Positions 17,739 through 25,815 of a stretch of DNA of 34,921 nucleotides are shown here, one piece after another; the stretch's first letter is position 1; the number at the start of each line of letters is the position of its first letter. Both the position numbers and the translations under genes were made by a program. The stretch is from Macrococcoides caseolyticum (GTDB taxonomy: Bacteria > Bacillota > Bacilli > Staphylococcales > Staphylococcaceae): contig NZ_JAHCPS010000016.1 of the NCBI RefSeq assembly GCF_021366795.1, positions 1 to 34,921 of the forward strand. Reading direction: 5' to 3'. A model generated the notes under the pieces. The model saw only the letters and a list, made by a program, of their open reading frames with translations. It was not told the origin of the DNA and searched no databases.

Positions 17739-19433
17739 ATGACGACTTTTAATGACTATGCATATACACGACCTGATCTACAGGCTGCTAAAGCGCAATT
17801 TGATTCTTTATATCGTAGATTCGATGAAGCGGCAAATGTAGATGAACAAATTGAGATTATTAACCAGATTAATGACTTGCGAAACAAGATTGATTCGATG
17901 TTTAATTTAGCATACATCCGTGCTTCCATCGATACAAAAGATGCCTTCTATGAAGCAGAACGTGATTTCTTCGATAATCATAATGGGGAACTTGTTTATT
18001 TCGAATCACTCTATTACAATGCTTTAAATCGCAGTCAATTTAAAGATGCCCTCATTAAAGTATACGGTGAACAGTTATTTGATTTAGCAGAACTTTACGT
18101 AAAACAATTTGATACGTCAATCAAAGATTTGCTTAATCAGGAAAATAAAATTGCTTCAGAGTATTCAAAACTTGTTGCCTCAGCTGAAGTAGAGTACAAA
18201 GGTTCTACATATACATTTGCTCAGATGGGTAAGTTCTTAGAGTCAACGGATAGAGAAGAACGTATTGCTGCAACACATGCTGTGCAGAACTATCGTGCCA
18301 GTTTAATGGCTCAATACGATGATATATATGATCGTTTAGTAAAGGTTCGTCACGAAATTGCTACACAACTTGGATTTAATAACTTTATTGAATTAGGTTA
18401 TGTACGTATGCGTCGTGTGGATTATTCACCTGAAATGGTTAAAAATTATCGCGATCAAATTGCTGAGTATGTGGTACCTGTTGCTCAAAAGCTCTATGCA
18501 GCACAAGCCGAACGTATTGGTGTAAACCATCTAAAGATCTATGATGAATCGGTGCTATTTACTTCAGGAAATGAACAACCATTTGACGATGCACAGACTA
18601 TTTTAGAAAAAGGCCGTCAGATGTACCGTGAACTCAGTCCTGAAACGGATGCCTTTTACTCATTTATGATGGAACATGCTTTGTTTGATGTGGAAGCTAA
18701 AAAAGGTAAAGAAGCAGGCGGCTATTGTACATTCATTGATGACTATGCATCCCCATTTATCTTCTCAAACTTTAATGGAACAGATGGCGATATCAGAGTG
18801 TTAACCCATGAAGCAGGTCATGCCTTCCAGGTATTCTGCTCAAGAGATCAAAAAGTACCAGATTACTTATGGCCAACGCATGAGTCATGTGAAATCCACT
18901 CAATGAGTATGGAATTCTTTACGTATCAATGGATGGACTTATTCTTCAAAAATGCTGACAAATTTAAATATAAACATATTGTCGATGCAATCCAATTCTT
19001 ACCTTATGGTGTTGCTGTGGATGAATTCCAGCATATCGTCTATGGTAATCCAAAGCTTACGCCTAAAGAACGCCGTGAAGCCTGGCAATCATTAGAGAAG
19101 AAATACTTACCGCATACAGACTATGATGGTATTCATCCTTTAATAGATGGTGCGTTGTGGCATAAACAAGGCCATATTTTTGAATCACCTTTTTATTACA
19201 TTGATTATACGTTAGCGCAAGTATGTGCCTTCCAGTTCTTCAAACGTTCTACTGAAGACTTTGAGGCGGCATGGAAAGATTATTTACACATTTGTCATCT
19301 CGGTGGTGCTCTACCATTTAATGCAATTGTTAAGGCAGCGAACTTATACTCACCATTTGAGCCAGGTACATTAAAAGAAGTGATGCACTTCCTGGAAAAC
19401 TACTTAGATCAAATCGATACATCAGCGTTTTAA
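17739..19433 (+). CDS. M3-family oligoendopeptidase (PepF-like)
   Basis: Zinc metallopeptidase of 564 residues that cuts short peptides in the cytosol. The zinc site is HEAGH at residues 357-361 within RVLTHEAGHAFQVF, and Glu385 in THESCEIHS is the likely third ligand. The helical N-terminal half and the substrate-binding Tyr/His-rich C-terminal region (GALWHKQGHIFESPFYYIDY) fit M3 proteins of the 550-600-residue class. There is no signal peptide. A good AAAGGAG site precedes the ATG. It is monocistronic, divergent from the polyphosphate enzyme gene, and ends at a strong terminator. Likely role: recycling peptides. Confidence 0.93.
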   Translation: MTTFNDYAYTRPDLQAAKAQFDSLYRRFDEAANVDEQIEIINQINDLRNKIDSMFNLAYIRASIDTKDAFYEAERDFFDNHNGELVYFESLYYNALNRSQFKDALIKVYGEQLFDLAELYVKQFDTSIKDLLNQENKIASEYSKLVASAEVEYKGSTYTFAQMGKFLESTDREERIAATHAVQNYRASLMAQYDDIYDRLVKVRHEIATQLGFNNFIELGYVRMRRVDYSPEMVKNYRDQIAEYVVPVAQKLYAAQAERIGVNHLKIYDESVLFTSGNEQPFDDAQTILEKGRQMYRELSPETDAFYSFMMEHALFDVEAKKGKEAGGYCTFIDDYASPFIFSNFNGTDGDIRVLTHEAGHAFQVFCSRDQKVPDYLWPTHESCEIHSMSMEFFTYQWMDLFFKNADKFKYKHIVDAIQFLPYGVAVDEFQHIVYGNPKLTPKERREAWQSLEKKYLPHTDYDGIHPLIDGALWHKQGHIFESPFYYIDYTLAQVCAFQFFKRSTEDFEAAWKDYLHICHLGGALPFNAIVKAANLYSPFEPGTLKEVMHFLENYLDQIDTSAF

Positions 19434-19500
19434 TCAATATCGGTTGAGACACCATTCTAACGAACTGACGTACTAGCAATCCAATGTTATTTTAAGACAA

Positions 19501-19558
19501 AAAAGCCGAACAAGTTTGACATAATCCCGTGTGATGTGTCAAACTTGTCCGGCCTTTT
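19501..19558. terminator. Terminator between the oligopeptidase and LPXTG genes
   Basis: ACAAGTTTGACA (19510-19521) pairs with TGTCAAACTTGT (19537-19548). An outer imperfect AAAAGCCG/CGGCCTTTT extends the stem and supplies U-tracts for both convergent genes. Confidence 0.85.
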
Positions 19559-19601
19559 GTATTTACCTATAATTTTTAAATACAGCTGCTTCCTTCGTGA
19601 A

Positions 19602-20483
19602 CTAATGTCTTCTTAATAAATATACACCCGTCAGCAAAAATACTAACATATAACCGATGAACGATGTAATTTCTCCAGTGTCAGGTAATTGATTGAGATG
19701 ATTTACAGCTTTATTACTTTCGTTACCAGAGCGAACTTCTTTTTCTTCTATTGAAGGCGCTTCTATTTCTTCAGCAGCTACTGCTAAATCAGATGTTGTC
19801 GACTGTGTTTTTTTAGCGATGACTGATGGATGACTATTCTTTTCTAACTTTGCTGTCACAAGTTCACCGACATGCTTATCTAATGCCAAATAATATGAAG
19901 CACTATCTTGTGGGCAGAACTTTGTCGGTTTATGCGTTTTATCCGCTGGTGGTTCACTGTCTGATTGTCCAACAGGTTCTGTTGTCACTGGTGTTTGATG
20001 ATCCTTATCTACAGGTGGTGCAGTGACAACTGGTTGTTCTGTTGTCACTGGATTTAACGAACTTACAGGCGGTGTTACTGGTGAAACTGAAGGGCGTTCT
20101 GTTGTCGGTGTATCAGGCGTGTTTGGTATCACGACTGATGGTTCTGTTGTTTGTGGTAGTTCAGATGTCTTCACTGTTTCTGTCGTCGGTAATTCTTCTG
20201 TAGGTTGCGTAATTGGTTCTGTCGTTTCAGGTGACTGAGTAGGATGGGTCTCAGTGGATTGTTCTACTGTAGGTCGCTCAATCGATTTCTCTTCTGTCGT
20301 AGGGCGTTCAGTCGTAGGTAACTCAGATGTATTGTGATGATTCATTTCAGTAGATATAATTTCTACGGTACTTGCGGGTTTATATGTAACACTTGCTTCA
20401 CTTGAGTCGATGTTTAATGCAGTTAATCCAAGGGCAAATGTAGTAGCCGATAATAAAATCGAACGTAATTTCAATTTACGCAT
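19602..20483 (-). CDS. LPXTG-anchored, Thr/Pro/Glu-rich surface protein
   Basis: Cell-wall-anchored protein of 293 residues. I start it at the ATG at 20483 (MRKLKLRSILLS) because GGAGGA at 20491-20496 spaces correctly for it. An upstream in-frame ATG at 20516 adds only 11 residues. A signal peptide (about residues 1-30, ending near SSEAS) is followed by a low-complexity spacer rich in TTE, TER and PTT units. Next comes a short non-repetitive block (KFCPQDSASYYLALDKHVGE) with a single Cys, and then LPDTG at 266-270, a hydrophobic helix and the basic tail LLRRH. Sortase A should link it to peptidoglycan. The spacer resembles a mucin-like stalk, but no adhesive domain is recognisable, so the function is unknown. 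Confidence 0.88.
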   Translation of the reverse strand: MRKLKLRSILLSATTFALGLTALNIDSSEASVTYKPASTVEIISTEMNHHNTSELPTTERPTTEEKSIERPTVEQSTETHPTQSPETTEPITQPTEELPTTETVKTSELPQTTEPSVVIPNTPDTPTTERPSVSPVTPPVSSLNPVTTEQPVVTAPPVDKDHQTPVTTEPVGQSDSEPPADKTHKPTKFCPQDSASYYLALDKHVGELVTAKLEKNSHPSVIAKKTQSTTSDLAVAAEEIEAPSIEEKEVRSGNESNKAVNHLNQLPDTGEITSFIGYMLVFLLTGVYLLRRH

Positions 20484-20626
20484 TATACATTCCTCCAAAA
20501 TTACAATTACTTTCATTATAAATGACGAATTTTGTTAATGCTATTAACTGGGAGTATCGTTACACACATTTAACATTGTATATATAAATGCAATATTTCA
20601 TTTTCGGTTGTTATAATATTAATACA

Positions 20627-20654
20627 TGGACAATCTTAAATTATGTGGTATAAT
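20627..20654 (+). promoter_or_regulatory. Promoter of the VOC/nitroreductase genes
   Basis: TGGACA (20627-20632), 16 bp, then a perfect TATAAT (20649-20654) preceded by TGG, forming an extended -10. It lies about 45 bases upstream of the chosen start at 20698, which supports that start over the one at 20626. Confidence 0.6.
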
Positions 20655-20697
20655 AAATGTATCGAATATAAAAAATATACTACGAGGTACAATAATT

Positions 20698-21546
20698 ATG
20701 GAAACAAAATATTTCTCAAACGATACACACGTTGGTGCTGTACACTTAAATGTCAACTTTATGGAGAATAGTATTAAATTTTACACTGAAATTTTAGGGT
20801 TAAAATTAATTGAATCACGTGATGACTATGCAGTCATCGGGACTGAAAAAAGACCACTGATCTATCTTTACCAAACGAATAAAGCGCGTGTAAATTCGGC
20901 GGGGTTATTTCACTTTGCCCTACTTGTTCCATCTCGCGCTGCATTAGGTAATATCTTCTTTCACTTAATCAAAACTGAATATCCACTTGCAGGTGCAAGT
21001 GATCATGATGTTTCAGAAGCAATTTATTTACAGGACCCAGAGGGTAATGGCATCGAAATTTATCGTGATTTACCATCATCTGAATGGCGCTATGAAGAGA
21101 ATGGTAATATCGTGATGGGTACAGTTGAAATGGATTATAGCGGGGTAATTGCTGCCAATAATAATGCACCTTTCACAGGGTTACATCCTGATACGATTAT
21201 GGGTCACATGCACCTGTCAGTAATCGATTTACACAAATCCGTTACTTTCTATGAAGATTTCTTTGGAATGGATACTATGACAACTTATGGCCCTTCTGCA
21301 TCATTTTTATCTGCTGGAGGGTATCATCATCACTTAGGCCTAAATGTCTGGAACCGACACACAACACCACCTGAAATTGATGCGCCGGGATTACGTTACT
21401 TTGATATTCATATGCCAAACACAGAAGATGTTGAACATTTCAAAAAATTAATCCAGGAAAAAGGATTAGAAACAATTAAAGACGGGAAATCAGATATTAT
21501 TAAAGATCCAAATGGTATAGGTGTTCGTTTAATGATTCAAAAATAA
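20698..21546 (+). CDS. Two-domain VOC (glyoxalase/ring-cleavage dioxygenase) family protein, CatE/MhqO-like
   Basis: Metalloenzyme of 282 residues with two vicinal-oxygen-chelate modules. Module one opens with HVGAVHLNVNFMENSIKFY and contains LQDPEGNGIEIYRD. Module two opens with GHMHLSVIDLHKSVTFYED and ends in IKDPNGIGVRLM. Candidate metal ligands are the His of each opening strand and the Glu of GIEIYRD. The start at 20698 has GAGG ten bases upstream and lies behind the promoter at 20627-20654; starting at 20626 would overlap that promoter. B. subtilis CatE and MhqO, which this resembles from memory, are catechol/quinone-induced. The nitroreductase gene immediately downstream supports a role in quinone or electrophile detoxification. 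The substrate is not provable from sequence. Confidence 0.85.
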   Translation: METKYFSNDTHVGAVHLNVNFMENSIKFYTEILGLKLIESRDDYAVIGTEKRPLIYLYQTNKARVNSAGLFHFALLVPSRAALGNIFFHLIKTEYPLAGASDHDVSEAIYLQDPEGNGIEIYRDLPSSEWRYEENGNIVMGTVEMDYSGVIAANNNAPFTGLHPDTIMGHMHLSVIDLHKSVTFYEDFFGMDTMTTYGPSASFLSAGGYHHHLGLNVWNRHTTPPEIDAPGLRYFDIHMPNTEDVEHFKKLIQEKGLETIKDGKSDIIKDPNGIGVRLMIQK

Positions 21547-21569
21547 AAAGCTGAAAGGGTGTAAGTATT

Positions 21570-22193
21570 ATGGGTTTATTCAAAAAAGATTTAGCTAAAA
21601 GTTTTGAAGAAGCGATTGTAACGAGACGTTCAGTCTATCATATTGAACCGAAGTCTCCAATTTCAGATGAAGAAATTGAAAGTATTATTGCGCATGTCGT
21701 TAAACATGTGCCTTCCGCATTCAACTCTCAAAGCACACGCATTGTGTTATTACTAGGTGATAATCATAAGATACTATGGGATATCACTAAAGACAGCCTA
21801 AAGTCATTAATGGGGCCAGACCGAGATTTCTCAGAAACTGAACAAAAGATAAATAGCTTTAAAGCAGGTTATGGTACTGTACTGTATTATATTGATACAA
21901 AAGTGACAGAAGGACTTCAAGAGAAATTTGCAGCATATGCAGATAACTTCCCAATCTGGGCCGAACAATCGAATGCCATGCATCAGTTTGCAATATGGAC
22001 TGAGTTTGCAAATAAAGGATTAGGTGCATCTTTACAACACTACAATGGTGTCATTGATCAGAAAGTTGTTACTGAATTCGATATTCCTGAGACTTGGCAA
22101 CTCGTTGCACAAATGCCATTTGGTTCAATCGGCTCTGTACCAGGACCAAAAGATTTCCAACCAGTAGAAAATAGATTTATTGTAAAAAAATAA
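21570..22193 (+). CDS. Nitroreductase-family FMN oxidoreductase (YodC/MhqN-like)
   Basis: FMN-dependent NAD(P)H oxidoreductase of 207 residues, probably a dimer. The N-terminal EAIVTRRSVYHIEPKSP carries the conserved RRSV flavin-phosphate contact. PSAFNSQSTRIVLLLG is the second flavin segment. GLGASLQHYN and WQLVAQMPFGSIG form the C-terminal flavin site. It starts 23 bp after the VOC gene with an AAAGGG site, so the two are co-transcribed. In Bacillus the same two enzyme types (MhqN/MhqO, YodC/CatE) belong to quinone-stress regulons. It likely reduces quinones or nitroaromatics. The stop codon lies inside a tandem 17-bp repeat. Confidence 0.9.
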   Translation: MGLFKKDLAKSFEEAIVTRRSVYHIEPKSPISDEEIESIIAHVVKHVPSAFNSQSTRIVLLLGDNHKILWDITKDSLKSLMGPDRDFSETEQKINSFKAGYGTVLYYIDTKVTEGLQEKFAAYADNFPIWAEQSNAMHQFAIWTEFANKGLGASLQHYNGVIDQKVVTEFDIPETWQLVAQMPFGSIGSVPGPKDFQPVENRFIVKK

Positions 22194-22223
22194 TTTTTTT
22201 CATAAAATAATTTTTTTCATAAA
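22190..22223. repeat. Perfect tandem 17-bp repeat
   Basis: ATAATTTTTTTCATAAA occurs twice back to back (22190-22206 and 22207-22223). The first copy contains the nitroreductase stop codon. This is probably a slippage duplication. Confidence 0.9.
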
Positions 22224-22234
22224 ATAAAATATCA

Positions 22235-22272
22235 AAAAACCATTGGATGAAAAATATTATCCAATGGTTTTT
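22235..22272. terminator. Terminator between nitroreductase and RpiR-type regulator genes
   Basis: AAAAACCATTGGAT (22235-22248) pairs with ATCCAATGGTTTTT (22259-22272), a 14-bp perfect stem with T-runs in both directions, between convergent genes. Confidence 0.9.
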
Positions 22273-22312
22273 CTTTGTTTTTATTAACTAAAATCTTACA
22301 ATAAAGTTAACA

Positions 22313-23164
22313 TTACTGTTCATCATTAATGCTTAATCGCGCATTGTTAACATTTGCTATATTTTGTGTTACCTGGTCACTTAAAATTGAACAAATTCTT
22401 AAAAATACTGCATCAATAATAGCAAGTTGCACAAGACGGACAGTCATCGTTCCAACTTTAACTTCATTTTCTTCTTTCGCCATCGCAAGGGCAATATCTG
22501 ACATACGTAAAGCTGGCGATGGTACTTTTTGTGTGATTAAAACAATCGTTACTTTACGTTTTTTAGCAAACTTCATAACCTCGATGATTTCCTTACTTCT
22601 ACCGATTGAAGTAACAACAAATAATACATCACCTGGTTCAAAATTAGCTAATACAGATACTGCAGTGTATGAGTCATTAACAAGATGCGCCATTTTATCA
22701 ATTTGGGCAAGTTTCAGTTTGAAGTCTTCTCCTACTACATGTGAAATACCTACACCAAATATCATCATACGCTTCGCATTTACAATGGCTGTAGCTGCAT
22801 CATCGATTAATTTAGGAGATAAAATCTTTTCAGTATTATAGAATGCTTGAATTGAATTGTTAAATACTTTCTCTTTTATATCTTCAACTGAGTCAGTCAA
22901 TTCAATCTTTGAAGGTTTTTTCTCTAAATCGATAGTATGTAATTCTCTTGCCAGTTCAACTTTGACTACTTTGATACCAGCAAGTCCTAGGCGCTTGCTG
23001 AATCGTACAATCGCAGCTTCACTCGTACCGGCCAATTTGGCTATCTCTTTAATCGGTAAGTTTACTACTTTCACAGGTTGATCAATTATCAAATCTGCAA
23101 TACGTTTTTCTACGGGTGTGAATGTGTCATACATTTGGGTAATCTGGCCTAAAACGGAATACAT
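22313..23164 (-). CDS. MurR/RpiR-family transcriptional regulator with SIS domain
   Basis: Regulator of 283 residues. An N-terminal HTH domain (FTPVEKRIADLIIDQP, then IKEIAKLAGTSEAAIVRFSKRLGL) is joined to a C-terminal SIS phosphosugar-binding domain (IFGVGISHVVGEDFKLKL; VLFVVTSIGRSKEIIEVM). Members sense sugar phosphates and control sugar catabolism. It lies downstream of scrK on the same strand but behind a strong terminator and with its own GGAGG site, so it is probably an independent unit. The target genes and effector are unknown. A link to sucrose/fructose metabolism is only a guess from proximity. Confidence 0.92.
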   Translation of the reverse strand: MYSVLGQITQMYDTFTPVEKRIADLIIDQPVKVVNLPIKEIAKLAGTSEAAIVRFSKRLGLAGIKVVKVELARELHTIDLEKKPSKIELTDSVEDIKEKVFNNSIQAFYNTEKILSPKLIDDAATAIVNAKRMMIFGVGISHVVGEDFKLKLAQIDKMAHLVNDSYTAVSVLANFEPGDVLFVVTSIGRSKEIIEVMKFAKKRKVTIVLITQKVPSPALRMSDIALAMAKEENEVKVGTMTVRLVQLAIIDAVFLRICSILSDQVTQNIANVNNARLSINDEQ

Positions 23165-23292
23165 CGCTAATAACCTCCATACGTTTCATTAAAAATAATT
23201 TAATATTACTTAATATTAATTTGAAATTAATACTTATATCTATTATATACTATATCTTGGGAATATTTTAAATAAATAATTTATAATTTTAT

Positions 23293-23326
23293 AAAAAAAA
23301 ACTACGATTTTATGAAAATCGTAGTT
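23293..23326 (-). terminator. scrK terminator overlapping the last codons
   Basis: AACTACGATTTT (23300-23311) pairs with AAAATCGTAGTT (23315-23326), a 12-bp stem with a 3-base loop, followed on the minus strand by a T-run (23293-23300). The stem includes the scrK stop codon (23310-23312) and several codons before it. Confidence 0.9.
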
Positions 23327-24260
23327 GTAAGTCACTATGGGTTGGCAAACTTTCTATTGCGCCTTTCCCCATCGTTGTAAATGCCCCAACTTTATTGGCA
23401 AAAGCTAATATTTCATGCGCATTTCCCTTAAGATGTTCTATAGGAATTGGTGTTTGAAGAAGCTGGTATATTACAGCACCAATAAACGCATCTCCTGCAC
23501 CTGTTGTATCCTGGACAGTAACAACCTCTCCAGGAACATGCGTAAATTTATCCTTAAAGTATACAGTTGCACCCTTTGCACCTTCTGTATATATCACCGC
23601 TTCAGTATAACCGTTAAATAAACTTTGTATGGCTTCATTAACATCTTTGATACCTGTAATAAATTCCAGCTCTTCATCAGATATTTTTAATATATGCGCT
23701 TTTGGTAAATACGCTTGTACAGTATCCTTTAATAAATTTAAATCATTCCATAAAGGAAAGCGTAAATTCGGCTCAAAAATCACGAGTCCATTGGCCTGAT
23801 GAAAATTATCTATCAATACGTTATGTGTTTCTTTCATCGGTGACGGAACTAAATCCACTGAAGAAAAATGCATGATATCGTGTGCCGTAATGTCTTCAGG
23901 TAAACGCTCAGATGTTTTTAACATATCCGCTGAAGGATTGCGATAAAATGAGAAGTCGCGTTCTCCCTCATGTGTCAAACTCACAAATGCCAAAGCTGTA
24001 TTGGCCTCATGTGTTCTGGAAATATAACGCGTATCAACACCTGTGCGTTCTAGTGTATCGATGATTAAATCACCAAATGCGTCATTTCCAAGTTGAGAAA
24101 CTAGATGAGATTTTCCTCCTAATTTAGCAACACATGCAGCAACATTGGCGGGTGCGCCCCCAACTTTCGGCTCAAAGCCCTTTACTTCTTTTAGTTTCAC
24201 ACCTTTTGTTTGTGGAATAAAGTCGATTAAAGCTTCTCCTATTGCATAGAGTGCACTCAT
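23310..24260 (-). CDS. scrK: Fructokinase (PfkB family)
   Basis: Sugar kinase of 316 residues that phosphorylates the fructose released by the sucrose-6-phosphate hydrolase. PfkB motifs: the N-terminal GGAPANVAACVAKLGGKSHL, and the catalytic DTTGAGDAFIGAVIY near residue 255, with the Asp of GAGD as base. The start lies two bases after the scrB stop, with its ribosome site inside scrB, so the pair is coupled. The order scrR-scrB-scrK matches the staphylococcal sucrose locus. Its 3' end is shared with the transcription terminator. Other PfkB sugars are possible, but the context makes fructose by far the likeliest. Confidence 0.93.
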   Translation of the reverse strand: MSALYAIGEALIDFIPQTKGVKLKEVKGFEPKVGGAPANVAACVAKLGGKSHLVSQLGNDAFGDLIIDTLERTGVDTRYISRTHEANTALAFVSLTHEGERDFSFYRNPSADMLKTSERLPEDITAHDIMHFSSVDLVPSPMKETHNVLIDNFHQANGLVIFEPNLRFPLWNDLNLLKDTVQAYLPKAHILKISDEELEFITGIKDVNEAIQSLFNGYTEAVIYTEGAKGATVYFKDKFTHVPGEVVTVQDTTGAGDAFIGAVIYQLLQTPIPIEHLKGNAHEILAFANKVGAFTTMGKGAIESLPTHSDLQLRFS

Positions 24261-24262
24261 TT

Positions 24263-25741
24263 TTATGCCCCTTTCAAATCATATTTCGTAAATTTGAAAT
24301 ACACTTGACCTGATTCGGTTGATGTACGAATACCTGTTGCCTCTTCTGATGTAAAGATACGCGTCGTCATAACCTTTTCACCATCATTGATAAAGATTTC
24401 TATCGATGACGTATCTACAAATATTTGTAACTGTGATAAATCTTCATCCAATGTGACACTACGGCTATAACCGTCCACACCTTCAGGAAGCATACCGCTA
24501 TCAAATCGGTCGAGTGTCACACGTCTATCTGCTTTATTATAAGTAATCATCGTACTTTCTTTTTTTGAGACACGTAATTCAATGTAGAATTCAGTGGATT
24601 CATTCTCTAATACATCAACGATTAATTCATATTGCGTTCCTTCATAAGGGTGCAGTTTAACAATTTTCTTTGTTGCATAACCTTCCGCCGTTTCAACTGC
24701 ACCACGACGTTGCTTTAATGAAGGTACAGGGCGTTGTTTAAGTTGATTATTTTCAATTGTTAATACGCGTGGCAGTGTAAGACAGTGTGCCCAGCCATCT
24801 TTATCTGTTGGATAGCCTGTCTCAGGGAGTCCCATCCATCCAATTAGAATTCTATTTCCATCTTTATCAAGTGTCGTTTGTGGCGCATAAAAGTCAAACC
24901 CATGATCTAGTTCTGTAAATGCCCCATGTTTCATCTGGAAAGTTGTTTTGTCTAATTCTCCAATAATATAACCTGATTGATAGATATTCCAGAATTGATC
25001 TTCATATTTATCAATCCCTTGCGGACAGAATAAGACAACATCTTTATCACCTAATTTAAAGTAATCCGGACACTCCCACATAAAACCAAAATCCTTATAA
25101 TCCGTTGATAATTCAGAGACGAAGTCCCATTGTTTGAAGTCCCTCGATTGGTAAACGACAATTGTTCCCGTCTCATCTTCTCTTTGTGCACCGATAACAG
25201 CATAATACATTCCTGATTCATACCATACTTTAGGATCTCTGAAATGATCCGTATACCCTTGATGTGGACCATTAATAATCGGTACATCATCTTTTGTAAT
25301 CGTATTATCTTTATGCATCGTTGCAACCATTTGATACGGCATACGCTCCCATTGTTCAGAACGGTGATTGCCCGTGTAAACCAGTTTAAGCGTGTCATCG
25401 ACAACAATACCTGAGCCTGAATACGCCCCGTGACTGTCATATAAAGTGTCAGGTCGAATTGCTATACCAACATTTTCAAATGTTGCTAAATCATCGCTCA
25501 CTGTATGATACCAGTATTTTAAGCCATGAACAGGTCCAAGTGGAAACCATTGATAAAACAAATGATATTGCCCATTGAAATAGGTAAACCCATTTGGATC
25601 GTTTAATAAGCCTGTCGGTGGTTGAACATGATAGGTTTGTCTATGAGGTGCATTCGCTGTTTGGTTGAATAATAATTCATAATCCGCTTCTGGAATAGAT
25701 TCCAGCGTTCGATATCTTTCTTCACGTGTCCATTCAATCAT
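24263..25741 (-). CDS. scrB: Sucrose-6-phosphate hydrolase (GH32)
   Basis: Intracellular beta-fructofuranosidase of 492 residues that splits sucrose-6-phosphate into glucose-6-phosphate and fructose. GH32 motifs are all present: LLNDPNG with nucleophile Asp48, YHLFYQWFP, FRDPKVWYE (transition-state stabiliser), and MWECPDYF near residue 222 with the acid/base Glu. The C-terminal beta-sandwich (DTSSIEIFINDGEKVMTTR) is complete. No signal peptide is seen, in keeping with a phosphorylated substrate delivered by a PTS. No PTS permease gene lies in the window. It is transcribed from a promoter inside the 3' end of scrR, with an operator between the two genes. Confidence 0.96.
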   Translation of the reverse strand: MIEWTREERYRTLESIPEADYELLFNQTANAPHRQTYHVQPPTGLLNDPNGFTYFNGQYHLFYQWFPLGPVHGLKYWYHTVSDDLATFENVGIAIRPDTLYDSHGAYSGSGIVVDDTLKLVYTGNHRSEQWERMPYQMVATMHKDNTITKDDVPIINGPHQGYTDHFRDPKVWYESGMYYAVIGAQREDETGTIVVYQSRDFKQWDFVSELSTDYKDFGFMWECPDYFKLGDKDVVLFCPQGIDKYEDQFWNIYQSGYIIGELDKTTFQMKHGAFTELDHGFDFYAPQTTLDKDGNRILIGWMGLPETGYPTDKDGWAHCLTLPRVLTIENNQLKQRPVPSLKQRRGAVETAEGYATKKIVKLHPYEGTQYELIVDVLENESTEFYIELRVSKKESTMITYNKADRRVTLDRFDSGMLPEGVDGYSRSVTLDEDLSQLQIFVDTSSIEIFINDGEKVMTTRIFTSEEATGIRTSTESGQVYFKFTKYDLKGA

Positions 25742-25757
25742 ATGCTCTCTCCTTTTT

Positions 25758-25771
25758 TGGTACCGGTTCCA
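25758..25771. promoter_or_regulatory. LacI-type operator for ScrR
   Basis: TGGTACCGGTTCCA (25758-25771) is a near-perfect dyad with the central CG typical of LacI/GalR operators. It lies between scrR and scrB, about 10-20 bases downstream of the expected transcription start of scrB, so bound ScrR would block the polymerase. Confidence 0.75.
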
Positions 25772-25786
25772 TTTGTTCTTAGTGTC

Positions 25787-25815
25787 ATTTTATGATTGTA
25801 TATTGTCTTTGTCAA
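25787..25815 (-). promoter_or_regulatory. scrBK promoter inside the end of scrR
   Basis: On the minus strand a perfect TTGACA (25810-25815), 17 bp, then TAAAAT (25787-25792), which overlaps the scrR stop codon. The ScrR-type operator follows directly. Confidence 0.75.

Noticed and set aside
22329-22841. 170-codon plus-strand ORF opposite the RpiR-type gene
   Set aside because: Low-complexity, Ser/Thr/Ile-rich translation of the antisense strand with no ribosome site; the minus-strand gene has a complete HTH-SIS protein.
15298-24260. agr genes or a hidden AgrD-like peptide in the mroQ-scrK interval
   Set aside because: No AgrB-, AgrC- or AgrA-like protein is encoded and the gaps are short and filled by terminators and promoters.
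25051-25440. 129-codon minus-strand ORF inside scrB in another frame
   Set aside because: Overlaps the GH32 catalytic core read in the true frame; no family features.
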